A stretch of DNA of 64,000 bases from Acinetobacter dispersus (GTDB lineage: Bacteria > Pseudomonadota > Gammaproteobacteria > Pseudomonadales > Moraxellaceae). This document shows, one piece after another, positions 30,427 through 39,798 of this stretch. A program made the translations under genes and the position numbers. Position 1 is the stretch's first letter. Each line of letters opens with the position of its first letter. The stretch covers positions 62,001 through 126,000 of the forward strand of contig NZ_CP041970.1 in NCBI RefSeq assembly GCF_009884975.1, read 5' to 3'. Below the pieces are notes generated by a model. That model had not been told where the DNA came from, ran no database searches, and was given only the letters and a program-made list of their open reading frames with translations.

Positions 30427-31314
30427 ATGCTGGACAATAAACAATGTGAAGCCTTCTTTGCAGTTGCTGAACATGGAAGCTTCGAACAAGCTGGCGCCAA
30501 GCTCTGTATTACTGCATCAGCAGTGACATTGAGAGTCCAAGCACTTGAAAAAGAATTAGGGCAACTACTGCTGATTCGGGGTCGTCCTTGTATCTTAACC
30601 CAAGCAGGTCAGCAGATCTTCGAACACATACAGCACATTCGACGTTTAGAACAGAACTTACTTCATGGTTTGACTGGTGGAGGAGAATCACATTTTTTCA
30701 AGACTGTGATTGGTTCAAATGAAGACTCTTTAGCGACATGGTTGCTTCCTGCATTAAAGGATGTGTTACTCAAAGAAAAGATTGTGATTGAGCTGAGAAC
30801 AGATGACCAGTCTCATACCTATTCATTATTAGAAAAGGGTACGGTAAGTGCCTGTATTTCAATTGAAGATCAACCCATGCGCGGTTGCCGTGCGCAATAT
30901 TTAGGTTTGATGCGTTATCAAATGATGGCGACAGCGCAATTTAGACGGAAATGGTTTTCAGAAGGCATTCATCGAGAAACTTTACGTGCTGCACCTGCGA
31001 TTATTTTTAATGAAAAAGACCGTATGCATTTTGATGTTCTGGAAAAACACTATGGATTGATGAAAGGTACTTATCCTTGTCATTTAATTCCATCATCAGA
31101 GTCTTTTGTGTCCGCTATTAAATTGGGGTTAGGCTATGGCATGGTGCCCGAGCTGCAACTGAATATTGAAAATAAAGCAGAAGTATTGGTTGGGTTATTG
31201 CCTGATATTAGCGTTGATATTCCACTGTATTGGCATCATTGGGATCAACAATCAAAGCCATTGCAGCTTTTGACTGAGCATATTGTAAATCATGCTCGAT
31301 TAATTTTGGCCTAA
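30427..31314 (+). CDS. LysR-type regulator, ArgP/LysG-like
   Basis: A 295-aa LysR-family protein. The N-terminal winged helix (residues 5-60) has FAVAEHGSFEQAGAKLCITASAVTLRVQALEKELGQ; the S-A-V-T-x-R-V-x-A-L-E phrase with R-G-R-P-C-x-L-T is the ArgP/LysG signature. The C-terminal effector domain follows (about 95-290). ArgP regulators control LysE/ArgO exporters in response to Lys or Arg, so the target is probably the exporter at 28002. The second, decayed copy next to the exporter supports that link. Confidence 0.88.
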   Translation: MLDNKQCEAFFAVAEHGSFEQAGAKLCITASAVTLRVQALEKELGQLLLIRGRPCILTQAGQQIFEHIQHIRRLEQNLLHGLTGGGESHFFKTVIGSNEDSLATWLLPALKDVLLKEKIVIELRTDDQSHTYSLLEKGTVSACISIEDQPMRGCRAQYLGLMRYQMMATAQFRRKWFSEGIHRETLRAAPAIIFNEKDRMHFDVLEKHYGLMKGTYPCHLIPSSESFVSAIKLGLGYGMVPELQLNIENKAEVLVGLLPDISVDIPLYWHHWDQQSKPLQLLTEHIVNHARLILA

Positions 31315-31476
31315 GATGAGAGAATAAAAATTATTATATCGGGTATAGAGAAATATTTTAAATGCATGAGCTAACATTACTTCTAAAACGTTTAATTGGT
31401 GAAATGAAACCTAATAAACTTTTAGAAGCAATGTCAAAGCTAAATGAAGTCTGAATATTTTATTGGACGACAGTGA

Positions 31477-31812
31477 TTAGAAAATCCTAGAACCTCCAAT
31501 ATATTGTTTAGAGACATTATTTAAGGCAGTTAATATACGGTTAGCATCTTTCGTGCTTAATGCTTCACTGAGCTCATGCATATAAGCGACAATTTGTGCT
31601 TTTACTTTGTCTGCGAAAACTGGTGTGACAGCTTGATCTTCATAGAGTAGGACATAGTTTTTTGCAAAACCATAAATAAGAAATAAGGCGTTGTGTTCAA
31701 GCGGGTGTTCAGCAGCAACAATGGCTTGTTCACATTGATGTTTTAATTGTTGGTAGGCATCCGTTCCATTTGGAAGAGTTTGAAACGTTTCAAATATAGA
31801 TTGGAAATTCAT
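31477..31812 (-). CDS. Hypothetical protein (111 aa)
   Basis: A helical, acidic, soluble protein without signal peptide or membrane segment. Phrases include LFLIYGFAKNYVLLYEDQAV and a C-terminal ALSTKDANRILTALNNVSKQY. I do not recognise a family. It stands alone, convergent to the ArgP-like gene. Its own promoter region lies in the AT-rich stretch beyond 31812. Confidence 0.7.
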   Translation of the reverse strand: MNFQSIFETFQTLPNGTDAYQQLKHQCEQAIVAAEHPLEHNALFLIYGFAKNYVLLYEDQAVTPVFADKVKAQIVAYMHELSEALSTKDANRILTALNNVSKQYIGGSRIF

Positions 31813-32118
31813 TTGAATTACTCGCTCAAAAAGAAAATCTACAGATGATTGAACTAAAAATCAAGAAAAATTTATTATTTTTGATGATGAGTTATTTATG
31901 CAATGATTCAGATTATTTTGCTTTAAAGAATTAAATATTTATTGGCAGATTTAGTTTTATCCCTGTACAAAAGTTGAATATAGCAGTTGGGTCAAAAAAT
32001 TATTTAAAGTTTTTTACATTTCCGATACTAGTCATATACATGCTGTACAAATCAAAAAAGGCCTTAATATGGGAAAATAGTAACAATTATTTGATTTTGA
32101 TCGTTTTAGGTGATGGTT

Positions 32119-32523
32119 GTGAAGAATATTTTATTACCCGCTATTTTGGTATTTGGTTTGGTTGGCTGTACTTCGATCACAACTATGTCTCCTGCTCAAT
32201 TTAACCAACTCAGTACAACACAGATTCCATTTTCAGGAAGTTGGACAGGTGAGATAGGGGCTGCATCAGTCGCATTAAGTCTGAACCGCCAAGGTAATGG
32301 GGTGCTGTGTATGGACGACCGTAAGGAAGTCATGTCTTATCAGGTAAAGTTGGTTGATAACACTTTATACAGTGATAAAGGGGTCAAGTTTAAAGTCAAA
32401 GCGTTGAATAACAGCAAGGCCAACATTCACATGAGTTTATTGGGATTAGGGGTTAATCTTGATCTGAATAAAGATGATGCGTTAAAGAATGCCACTGTAG
32501 GTTGTAAGCAAGCCCTAAATTAA
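32119..32523 (+). CDS. Small lipoprotein
   Basis: I start it at GTG 32119, about 9 bp after AGG, giving KNILLPAILVFGLVGC, a typical lipoprotein signal peptide with lipobox LVGC; ATG 32113 and GTG 32110 are in-frame alternatives. The mature part (about 118 aa) is beta-rich with IPFSGSWTGEIGAASVALSLNRQGNGVLCMDD and resembles small Acinetobacter lipoproteins of unknown role. It is anchored to a membrane by lipid. A GC hairpin (GCCTGTGATCGCAGGC) follows at 32547-32562. Confidence 0.75.
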   Translation: MKNILLPAILVFGLVGCTSITTMSPAQFNQLSTTQIPFSGSWTGEIGAASVALSLNRQGNGVLCMDDRKEVMSYQVKLVDNTLYSDKGVKFKVKALNNSKANIHMSLLGLGVNLDLNKDDALKNATVGCKQALN

Positions 32524-32596
32524 TTTTGTATTACGATTCTAAACCTTGCCTGTGATCGCAGGCATTTAAAATTTTCCGCAGATTAAAGAGACCGTT

Positions 32597-33220
32597 ATGT
32601 TTTCTCCTTATATTCATGCGTTTGCATTATTTTTCTCATTGCTCAATCCCTTTCTGATGAGTGTCTACATGGTCGGGATGATCCGTAATACCGATGCAAA
32701 GGTATTTAGTAAAGCTTTGATACAGGGCAGTTTGATCGCCTTCGGGGTATTTATTCTATTTGCTTGGGGCGGTGAGAATATTTTTAGTCGCTATTTAAAT
32801 GTTCGTTTCGAATCTTTTCAAATTTTTGGTGGCTTAATTTTCTTGGTGATTGGCTACCGTTATGTCTTTCAGGGTGCGGAAACGATCGGAGAAATGCGGG
32901 GGGCGCCTGAGCATCTGGCGGGTACCATCGCGATGCCATTTATGATCGGTCCAGGCACAATTAGTGCGGCGGTGGTCACTGGGGTGAGTGTACCTTTTAC
33001 TGGGGCAATAGCCGTTATTGCAATTACTTTGATTTTAACCTGTAGCATTTTGATCCTGATGAAATTTGGTCATGATCATTTACGCTATAAACATGCAAAA
33101 TATATCGATCGCTATTTTGATATTGTTGGGCGTTTATCTGCTTTGCTGATTGGTACGATCGCAATTGATATGATTGTAAACGGTATCATTGGGCTGATTC
33201 GTTCAGCCCATCTGAGTTGA
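32597..33220 (+). CDS. MarC-family membrane protein
   Basis: A 207-aa inner-membrane protein with about six hydrophobic segments. It has the MarC-type start FALFFSLLNPFLMSVYMVGM (N-P pattern), GGLIFLVIGYRYVF and the internal repeat-like AGTIAMPFMIGPGTISAAVV (A-x-P-x-x-x-G-P-G-T-I). Despite its name the family has no proven drug-resistance role. It lies 73 bp after the lipoprotein gene. Confidence 0.88.
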   Translation: MFSPYIHAFALFFSLLNPFLMSVYMVGMIRNTDAKVFSKALIQGSLIAFGVFILFAWGGENIFSRYLNVRFESFQIFGGLIFLVIGYRYVFQGAETIGEMRGAPEHLAGTIAMPFMIGPGTISAAVVTGVSVPFTGAIAVIAITLILTCSILILMKFGHDHLRYKHAKYIDRYFDIVGRLSALLIGTIAIDMIVNGIIGLIRSAHLS

Positions 33221-33438
33221 ATTGTATAAAGCCCAGATTTCTACATCTCAGGTATTTTTTCAAAGATTCTCTTTCTTTTGGGGACGCATTGAATCAAAAA
33301 TACTTGGGATGTCATTATTTTGAATTAAACAATAACAAGATCATAAAAAGAATTGATGATGTTTTATCATTTTGCGCATATGTTTATACCCCTGAATAAA
33401 CGATAATAATCATGTTGTATTCTCTATGAGCTCTTCCC

Positions 33439-33960
33439 ATGTATCAATTAGATCAAGCAAACCAAGCACCTGACGACCAGTCAGAGCTTACAATGACCGT
33501 TTTGATGACACCTGATATGGCCAACTTTTCAGGTAATGTTCATGGTGGAACGATTTTAAAGTTACTTGATCAGGTTGCTTATGCTTGTGCAAGCCGATAC
33601 TCAGGCAGCTATGTTGTGACTTTATCTGTTGATCGCGTTAATTTCAAAGAACCAATTTATGTCGGGGAACTGGTCACATTTCTGGCCAGTGTCAATCATG
33701 TTGGGCGCACTTCGATGGAAATTGGCATTCGTGTTGAAGCGCAAAATATTCAGAAGCGTACCATTCGTCATACCAATACTTGTTATTTCACTATGGTTGC
33801 AGTGGATGAGCAGCGTAAGCCGAAAGAAGTACCACAATTAAATCTAGATACAGAATGGAAGCGTTGTCGCTTTGAGGCTGCAGAGCAGCGTAAGGCGACA
33901 CGTTTACAAGAAGTTCATCAGCCTTCATGCAGTATGTTTAAGAAAACCACTCAATGCTAA
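33439..33960 (+). CDS. Acyl-CoA thioesterase (hotdog fold, YciA-like)
   Basis: A 173-aa cytoplasmic enzyme that would hydrolyse acyl-CoA to free acid and CoA. It shows the hotdog central helix with MANFSGNVHGGTILKLLDQVAYACASRYSG, where N-x-x-G-x-x-H-G-G is the YciA/BACH-type catalytic region, followed by VTLSVDRVNFKEPIYVGELV. Unlike typical YciA (about 130 aa), it has a C-terminal tail of about 40 residues. A terminator follows 30 bp after the stop. Confidence 0.9.
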   Translation: MYQLDQANQAPDDQSELTMTVLMTPDMANFSGNVHGGTILKLLDQVAYACASRYSGSYVVTLSVDRVNFKEPIYVGELVTFLASVNHVGRTSMEIGIRVEAQNIQKRTIRHTNTCYFTMVAVDEQRKPKEVPQLNLDTEWKRCRFEAAEQRKATRLQEVHQPSCSMFKKTTQC

Positions 33961-33990
33961 TTTTTTAATACAGAGCTTATTCAAAAAATA

Positions 33991-34025
33991 AAAGATCGAA
34001 CCGCAGCATGGTTCGATCTTTTTTT
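33991..34025 (+). terminator. Terminator after the thioesterase gene
   Basis: AAGATCGAACC, a 7-nt loop and GGTTCGATCTT, followed by a T run: an 11-bp perfect stem. Confidence 0.92.
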
Positions 34026-34098
34026 ACATTTGTAATGAAGTAAATTTTAAATCATTACAAATGTTGGTCTAAGGATCTGGAGGAACCTTAAGATCTAA

Positions 34099-34293
34099 TT
34101 AGTTTGTTGGTGCAGGTGTAGACGCAGGTGCTTCAGTTGCTGTTGCATCAGTTGCAGCTTGACCTTGAGTTTCAGGTTGCTCTTGAGTTGAAACAACAAC
34201 TTTATCTTCAGTTTGTTGTTCTACTGGTGCTGCAAATGTAGAAGCTGCAGCAAGAGTAAGTGTAGTCGCAAGAACAGTTTTGATAAATTTCAT
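34099..34293 (-). CDS. Small secreted Ala/Thr/Gln-rich protein
   Basis: A 64-aa product from MKFIKTVLA; three further codons upstream are in frame but do not fit a signal peptide start. Signal peptide: KFIKTVLATTLTLAAASTFAA, with cleavage likely after TFA. The mature 43 residues are low-complexity, rich in Gln, Glu, Thr, Ala and Pro (TQEQPETQGQAATDATATEAP). Probably periplasmic and unstructured. Function unknown. Confidence 0.65.
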   Translation of the reverse strand: MKFIKTVLATTLTLAAASTFAAPVEQQTEDKVVVSTQEQPETQGQAATDATATEAPASTPAPTN

Positions 34294-34770
34294 GTTTGGC
34301 ATCCTTATTTCATTTAAAATAACAACCGCAATAGGAGGATTCGGTTAATCCCAATCTCTCAATTTCGGCATGAGGTCCATGCTATGTGCCAAACGTATTT
34401 GCGGCAATGTTCTTAACAATCTATTACGTCTATCTTAACAATATGAAATATTGAATCGCTTTATGTAGTTGCTATGTAAACATCATGGAGAAATTAAGGA
34501 TTAAAATGTATGAAAATATGTTTTTGTGATTAAAAAATGATCTATTATTTTACGTGTTTTAAACACTAGTCTTCTTTTTCTAAAAAGTTATTAATTGAAT
34601 AAACCATTTATATCTTATTTTTAAATAAGATTTTTAGATTTAATGTGTGATGAATATCTCTTTATTTTTATTTAATCGCTTGTAAGTCTAATTATAGGGA
34701 AAATCATTCTTTATTTTATTTCATCAATTTTTCGCTTTAGAATGAAATAAATTTTCAATGCGAGTCGATC
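34294..34770. other. Intergenic region with a perfect inverted repeat
   Basis: 477 bp without a gene, between two divergent genes. Near the COG0523 GTPase start, TTTATTTCAT (34715-34724) and ATGAAATAAA (34742-34751) form a perfect 10-bp inverted repeat with a 17-bp spacer. It could be a binding site for a regulator (for example a zinc-responsive one, given the downstream gene) or an RNA hairpin. Nothing else stands out. Confidence 0.4.
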
Positions 34771-35805
34771 GTGAAGGTTATTGCTCCCAAAACAGTTCCC
34801 ACTCATATTATTTCTGGCTTTTTAGGGGCAGGTAAGACCACATTATTGCAGCATTTGCTCACTCAAAAGCCTGAGCATGAAGTTTGGGCGATTCTGATGA
34901 ATGAGTTTGGGCAAATTGGGGTTGACCAACAATTAATTACCCAGCAACAAGGTTATGCGGTGAAAGAGTTGCTCGGTGGTTGTTTGTGCTGTAGTAGTCA
35001 ATTGCCGATGCAGATAGCACTTTCGCGCTTACTCAGTGAAAGCAAACCTGATCGTTTATTTATCGAACCAACGGGTTTAGGGCATCCAGCACAGTTATTA
35101 GAGCAACTGACTGAACCACATTGGCAAACGAGCTTGGCAATGCGAGCTTTGGTGATAGTTGTAGATGGAAGTCGTCTACATGATCAGGATTGGGTCAAAC
35201 AGAATTTATATACCGATCAATTAAAAGCGGCACAAATTGTGGTGTTGTCGCATATCGATTGTATGACAACAGCAGATCATCAAGCCTATGCGGCTTTAAA
35301 ACAAGAATATGAAACCTATGTCCAGTATTGGATTGAAGCTGAAAATGGACAGATGGATATTCAACACTTGGATATTCAGCAGCAACCTGTACAACGTAAG
35401 ATTCAACCCTTATTAAGATTGCAGAAAATACAAGCTGTAGAACAGACGCCAGAAATAAAGCAACTCCCTTATCATTATGTTGAAACGGCTCAGGGCTATA
35501 CGGTCGCGGGTTGGAAATTGCCGAAACGCTGGCAATTTAATTTTCATGATTTATTAGATGTGTTGTGTGCGCAACAAGACTGGGTACGAATTAAAGGAAT
35601 TTTTAATACTGATCAAGGCTGGAAAAGTTTTAATTTTAATCCGCAGCAATTTAACTATAAGTCGGCCGAGGAGAGCATTGATAATCGAATTGAGGTGATT
35701 TGTCAGTCAGCACGTGACTGGTTGGCTTTTGAAACACAATTATTGCAGTGCCGTATCGATCCGATTGATGATCAACTTGATCAAATCGCACATGCTTCTC
35801 GGTAA
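34771..35805 (+). CDS. COG0523 (CobW/ZNG1-like) metal-chaperone GTPase
   Basis: A 344-aa GTPase. Walker A is SGFLGAGKTTLLQHLL (residues 15-30), the Walker B region reads LMNEFGQIGVDQQL, the metal-binding C-x-C-C motif is GGCLCCS, and a GTP-specificity motif reads VVLSHID. The short C-terminal CobW_C domain follows. The family hands metals, often zinc, to client proteins under limitation. The start is GTG-like in context but is translated from GTG at 34771. It is followed by yaeQ (54 bp) and an FKBP gene (29 bp) on the same strand. Confidence 0.88.
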   Translation: MKVIAPKTVPTHIISGFLGAGKTTLLQHLLTQKPEHEVWAILMNEFGQIGVDQQLITQQQGYAVKELLGGCLCCSSQLPMQIALSRLLSESKPDRLFIEPTGLGHPAQLLEQLTEPHWQTSLAMRALVIVVDGSRLHDQDWVKQNLYTDQLKAAQIVVLSHIDCMTTADHQAYAALKQEYETYVQYWIEAENGQMDIQHLDIQQQPVQRKIQPLLRLQKIQAVEQTPEIKQLPYHYVETAQGYTVAGWKLPKRWQFNFHDLLDVLCAQQDWVRIKGIFNTDQGWKSFNFNPQQFNYKSAEESIDNRIEVICQSARDWLAFETQLLQCRIDPIDDQLDQIAHASR

Positions 35806-35859
35806 AATAGAGTATGCTTAGCGCCAAATTTGAGAACACTTTATTTAAGAGTTTAGTTT

Positions 35860-36390
35860 ATGGCGTTAAAAGCAACAATATATAAGGCAGACCTCAATAT
35901 TGCCAATATGGATGAGCATATTTATGCCGATTATCAGCTCACGCTTGCTCAGCATCCTTCTGAAACCATTGAACGTTTAATGGTTCGTATTTTGGCTTAT
36001 GCGCGTTTTGCCGATGAACGTTTAGAGTTCACCAAAGATTTATTTGAAACTGATGAGCCAGCGTTATGGCAAAAAGACTTGACTGGACTGTTAGAGAAAT
36101 GGATCGAAGTCGGTTGTCCATCTGAAGATAAAGTGAAAAAGGCGAGTGCACGTTGTAAGAATGTTGCAGTTGTGACGTATGGTTCTCAGTCAGATGATTG
36201 GTGGCAGAAAAACACCAAGATTAAAACCTTAAGCAATGTACAAGTGTGGCAATTGGCCCCACAGACTACGCAGGCACTTGAGAGCTTATGCGAACGTACC
36301 ATGCAATTGCAGCTGAATATTATGGATGGCGAATGGACCTTATTAAGCGACAAAGGTCAGGTCGACATTCAGTGGCAACAATTGCAATAA
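35860..36390 (+). CDS. yaeQ: YaeQ family protein
   Basis: A 176-aa protein that begins MALKATIYKADLNIANMDEHIYADYQLTLAQHPSE (in two parts), a start typical of YaeQ, and continues with ETIERLMVRILAYARFADE and LTGLLEKWIEVGCPSEDKVKKA. YaeQ has a nuclease-like fold; its role is not settled, although it can suppress loss of RfaH in enteric bacteria. Cytoplasmic, no membrane segments. It sits between the GTPase and FKBP genes. Confidence 0.9.
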   Translation: MALKATIYKADLNIANMDEHIYADYQLTLAQHPSETIERLMVRILAYARFADERLEFTKDLFETDEPALWQKDLTGLLEKWIEVGCPSEDKVKKASARCKNVAVVTYGSQSDDWWQKNTKIKTLSNVQVWQLAPQTTQALESLCERTMQLQLNIMDGEWTLLSDKGQVDIQWQQLQ

Positions 36391-36419
36391 TTTAGCTTGA
36401 GTGATTTGGAGAGATAGAA

Positions 36420-36761
36420 ATGAGCACAGAATTAGAAATTATTGATTTAAAAGTTGGCGAAGGTAAAGAAGCAGTTCGTGGTGCCTTGATTACGACTCAC
36501 TATACCGGTTGGTTGGAAGATGGAACAAAGTTTGACTCATCATTGGATCGTGGTAACTACTTTGAAACGGTGATTGGTACTGGACGTGTGATTAAGGGCT
36601 GGGATCAAGGCATTATGGGGATGCGTGTAGGTGGAAAGCGTAAATTGATTGTCCCTGCACACTTGGCTTATGGCTCACGTAAAATGGGCAAGATCATTCC
36701 AGCCAATGCCAATCTGACTTTTGAAATTGAACTATTCGACGTAAAAACACGCGACGAATAA
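36420..36761 (+). CDS. FKBP-type peptidyl-prolyl cis-trans isomerase
   Basis: A single-domain 113-aa FKBP with the full active-site pattern: ITTHYTGWLEDGTKFDSSLDRG, VIGTGRVIKGWDQGIMGMRVGGKRKLIVP and HLAYGSRKMGKIIPANANLTFEIELFDV. It lacks a signal peptide, so it is cytoplasmic, and it would speed proline isomerisation during folding. GGAGA lies 8 bp before ATG. A strong hairpin follows at 36783. Confidence 0.93.
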   Translation: MSTELEIIDLKVGEGKEAVRGALITTHYTGWLEDGTKFDSSLDRGNYFETVIGTGRVIKGWDQGIMGMRVGGKRKLIVPAHLAYGSRKMGKIIPANANLTFEIELFDVKTRDE

Positions 36762-37135
36762 CGATTTTGCTATTCAAAAAATAAAGCGATTTGGTCTATT
36801 TTTAGACGAAATCGCTTTAAAATCATAAGCATAAAATAATATTTATAATCATATAATAAGGTTTTGATTTTTAAAAATATTTCTTTTATCTGAATTTTAT
36901 TGCAGCCTAAGAAAAAAATATTGATTCTCAATATACAGTCCTGTATATCTTTGAGTTAAAAGAGCAATTTTTCCATTGGCCTTAATTTTTTGAATAACAA
37001 GTGTTTATTCTAAGGTCATGAAAGTTTGCTTTTCAGGTGGCTATCAGGTGATCGGGGAATATGTCACTTATAGTTTATCCATTATAAAAATGCGGCAATA
37101 AGCAACGATAAAAATTTGAGTGAATAGAGGTCGAT
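36762..37135. other. Intergenic region with one hairpin
   Basis: 374 bp without a gene. A 15-bp, nearly perfect hairpin lies at 36783-36818 (AAAGCGATTTGGTCT with AGACGAAATCGCTTT); the longest T run is on the reverse strand, so its efficiency as a terminator for the FKBP gene is unclear. The rest is AT-rich and unremarkable. Confidence 0.55.
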
Positions 37136-37537
37136 ATGAATGATTATTTGGATATCACGGCATCGGAATTATTAAAAGAGTTAGATCATTTTTTTTTGAT
37201 TGATACCCATGATGGTGCACAGACAGGCTTTTGGGTGAATGAAAAAGCGCTGATCGATAAGCATTACTGGATTGATGGTGATTATAAGATTGAAATCCTC
37301 AGATCATTACAACCTTCACATCAGTATGCACCGCATGACTATAAAATAACGCGATTAGCAGCCAGTGAAGATGATACGAATGTTGTACTACTGGAATATG
37401 ATGGTGTGCATAAAAAGATACTGACTTTCCGCCGTGGTGAATGGGTGAATCGCCTGAATAAATATTTTTATCAAAAAGAACGCCACTATTTACAGCAGCT
37501 TGCAGATCATCCGAATTTCCAGTCAATTGAATACTAA
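37136..37537 (+). CDS. Hypothetical protein (133 aa)
   Basis: A soluble protein without signal peptide or membrane segment, starting MNDYLDITASELLKELDHFF. Charged and aromatic residues alternate (HYWIDGDYKIEILR, VVLLEYDGVHKKILTFRRGEWVNRL), suggesting a small beta-rich fold. I do not recognise a family. It lies upstream of pgaB where pgaA might be expected, but it is unrelated to a porin. Confidence 0.65.
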   Translation: MNDYLDITASELLKELDHFFLIDTHDGAQTGFWVNEKALIDKHYWIDGDYKIEILRSLQPSHQYAPHDYKITRLAASEDDTNVVLLEYDGVHKKILTFRRGEWVNRLNKYFYQKERHYLQQLADHPNFQSIEY

Positions 37538-37787
37538 TTCTTTTTATTACGATTTAACGCTCCTGATATAGATGTATATGAGGAGCTATTGTTATTAAAA
37601 AATATTCAATCAAAGTGTGATTGATTTCATAAAAATTACATTTAAGTTTATTTTCAGCTTTTAAAATTATAAATACAATCCGTACTTCCAGCTGAACATC
37701 AAAAACATCTTATTTTTCCATAAAGTTGTAAGATGATGCAGGCATGATCTGCGATCAGCGAATTTCTAATCTTGAGACGATATCTCT

Positions 37788-39785
37788 ATGACAACACGTT
37801 TAGTGTCCCCGACGTTAAAAACTTTTTTAGGTCTTGTGTTTGGGGTGGTTGCCAGTACCACAACTTTTGCGGCAAATCCAAAAATCGATGCGACCACATT
37901 GACCGTCATTGGGTATCACGAAATTACAGATCGAAAAGATGCACTGATTCCAAGCTATGCAGTCACCGCAAAGCAGTTTGGTGAGCACATCGACTGGCTG
38001 AAAAAGAATGGCTATCATTTTATTAATGTTGATCAATTGATCAAAGCACACCAAGGCAAATATAAATTACCGAGCAAACCTATTTTGCTGACGGTTGATG
38101 ATGGCTATCAGTCATTTTATCAAAATGCATATCCGATTATTCGTGCGAAAAAGATTCCAGTGGTTTTGGCTGTCGTTGGTTCATGGTTGGAGCCTAAAGC
38201 AGGGCAGAAAGTTGATTTTGGTGGTGAGCCAATTGAACGTAATAAAATCTTAAGTTGGGATGAGCTGAAGGAAATGCAAAGCAGTGGTTTGGTTGAAATT
38301 GCCAGCCACAGTTATCATTTACATCAAGGGATTAATGGTAATCCGCAAGGTAATTTAGAACCTGCTGCGATTACGCGGATTTATGATCCTAAAACCAAGA
38401 GTTATGAAAGTGATGCGGTGTATCAAGCCCGTGTTTATCAAGATTTAAAAACCAATAATGATCTTTTAAAAGCACATGGTTTGCGTTCGCCACGCGTAAT
38501 GGTTTGGCCTTATGGTCGTTATAATATGCAATTGGTACAAACGGCTAAGCAGCTGGGTATGCCGATTACCATCACTTTAGATGATGGGGCCGATCATGCC
38601 AAACAATCGCTACAAAATATGAGTCGTATTTTGATTCAGGGCAATATGTCGACCAGTGCTTTGGCGCAAGAAATCAAGAATCGTGAACTGAATCTAAATG
38701 ATAACAATCGGCCGCAAAAAATTATGCATGTCGATTTAGATTATATTTACGATCCAGATACCAAACAGCAAGAACGTAATCTCGATCATTTGATTGATCG
38801 TATTAATGGCATGGGTGTAAATACGGTGTATTTACAGGCCTTTTCTGATCCTGATGCCAATGGTTCTGCCGATATGGTGTATTTCCCAAATCGTCATATC
38901 CCAATGCGTGCAGATTTGTTCAATCGCGTGGCTTGGCAGATTCAGACTCGTACTCCAGTGCAGCGTTTATACGCTTGGATGCCACTCTTGGCTTGGGAAC
39001 TGCCTAAGACTGATCCTGTGTCGAAAGATTTAGTGGAAACCCAGCAAGCAAAAGCGGGCGAGCATTTGAATATGGGCTATATTCGTCTTAGCCCATTTTC
39101 GCCAGAAGCTCGTCAGACCATTAAAGAGATTTACCAAGATCTTGCTAAATCAACACCATTTGATGGGCTGTTGTTCCATGATGATGTGACCTTGTCAGAT
39201 TATGAAGATGCCAGTCCGGATGCGTTGGCAGCGTATGCCAAACAAGGCTTACCAACAGATCTTGCCAAAATCCGTGATAACGATGCCGACTTGCAAAAAT
39301 GGACAGCATATAAAACCAATTATTTAGATGATTTTGCAATGGAGCTCGCAGGAGAGGTTCGTCAGTATCAACCTTTCCTAGTCACTGCTCGCAATCTTTA
39401 TGCACAAGTGGCTTTAAATGCTTATGCAGAAAACTGGTATGCTCAATCCTTAGAACAATCCCTGAATCGTTATGACTTTACAGCGATTATGGCGATGCCT
39501 TATATGGAACAATCGGACAATCCAGCCAAGTTCTATTCAGACATTATGAACCGCGTGAAGCAGTACCCAAATGGCATTAAAAAGACGGTGATGGAGCTGC
39601 AGGCGGTGAATTGGCGCAATGACCAAAAAGTGCCGTCTGAAGAAATGGCAGCGACGATTAAGTCTTTATATGAGCAAGGTGCAATGCATGTAGCCTATTA
39701 TCCAGATGATCCGATCAAAGGACATCCAGATGTAGAAACCATGCATAAGGCTTTTAGTCTAAAATCATCTCAATTAGTACCATAG
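37788..39785 (+). CDS. pgaB: Poly-beta-1,6-GlcNAc N-deacetylase PgaB
   Basis: A 665-aa periplasmic enzyme that partly deacetylates the biofilm polysaccharide PNAG before export. N-terminal signal: FLGLVFGVVASTTTFA. A NodB-type deacetylase domain follows (about 35-300), with PILLTVDDGYQSFYQNAYP (metal-binding Asp-Asp) and EIASHSYHLH (His residues), then MVWPYGRYN. The C-terminal glycoside-hydrolase-like domain (about 310-650) binds or cleaves PNAG (HVDLDYIYDPD, GLLFHDDVTLSDYED). pgaC follows 13 bp later. The usual pgaA porin gene is absent from this locus. Confidence 0.92.
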   Translation: MTTRLVSPTLKTFLGLVFGVVASTTTFAANPKIDATTLTVIGYHEITDRKDALIPSYAVTAKQFGEHIDWLKKNGYHFINVDQLIKAHQGKYKLPSKPILLTVDDGYQSFYQNAYPIIRAKKIPVVLAVVGSWLEPKAGQKVDFGGEPIERNKILSWDELKEMQSSGLVEIASHSYHLHQGINGNPQGNLEPAAITRIYDPKTKSYESDAVYQARVYQDLKTNNDLLKAHGLRSPRVMVWPYGRYNMQLVQTAKQLGMPITITLDDGADHAKQSLQNMSRILIQGNMSTSALAQEIKNRELNLNDNNRPQKIMHVDLDYIYDPDTKQQERNLDHLIDRINGMGVNTVYLQAFSDPDANGSADMVYFPNRHIPMRADLFNRVAWQIQTRTPVQRLYAWMPLLAWELPKTDPVSKDLVETQQAKAGEHLNMGYIRLSPFSPEARQTIKEIYQDLAKSTPFDGLLFHDDVTLSDYEDASPDALAAYAKQGLPTDLAKIRDNDADLQKWTAYKTNYLDDFAMELAGEVRQYQPFLVTARNLYAQVALNAYAENWYAQSLEQSLNRYDFTAIMAMPYMEQSDNPAKFYSDIMNRVKQYPNGIKKTVMELQAVNWRNDQKVPSEEMAATIKSLYEQGAMHVAYYPDDPIKGHPDVETMHKAFSLKSSQLVP

Positions 39786-39798
39786 TCGAGTAATGTAG

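Noticed and set aside
31362..31454. 30-codon frame (starts MHELTLLLKRLIG) after the ArgP-like gene
   Set aside because: Could be a small gene or a 3' remnant, but there is no clear ribosome binding site and no family; too weak to list.
31974..32204. 76-aa open frame overlapping the small lipoprotein gene
   Set aside because: It is out of frame with the lipoprotein signal peptide, which has a clear lipobox, and lacks coding features.
33217..33399. 60-aa open frame between marC and the thioesterase gene
   Set aside because: Begins inside the marC stop, has no ribosome binding site and shows no pattern.
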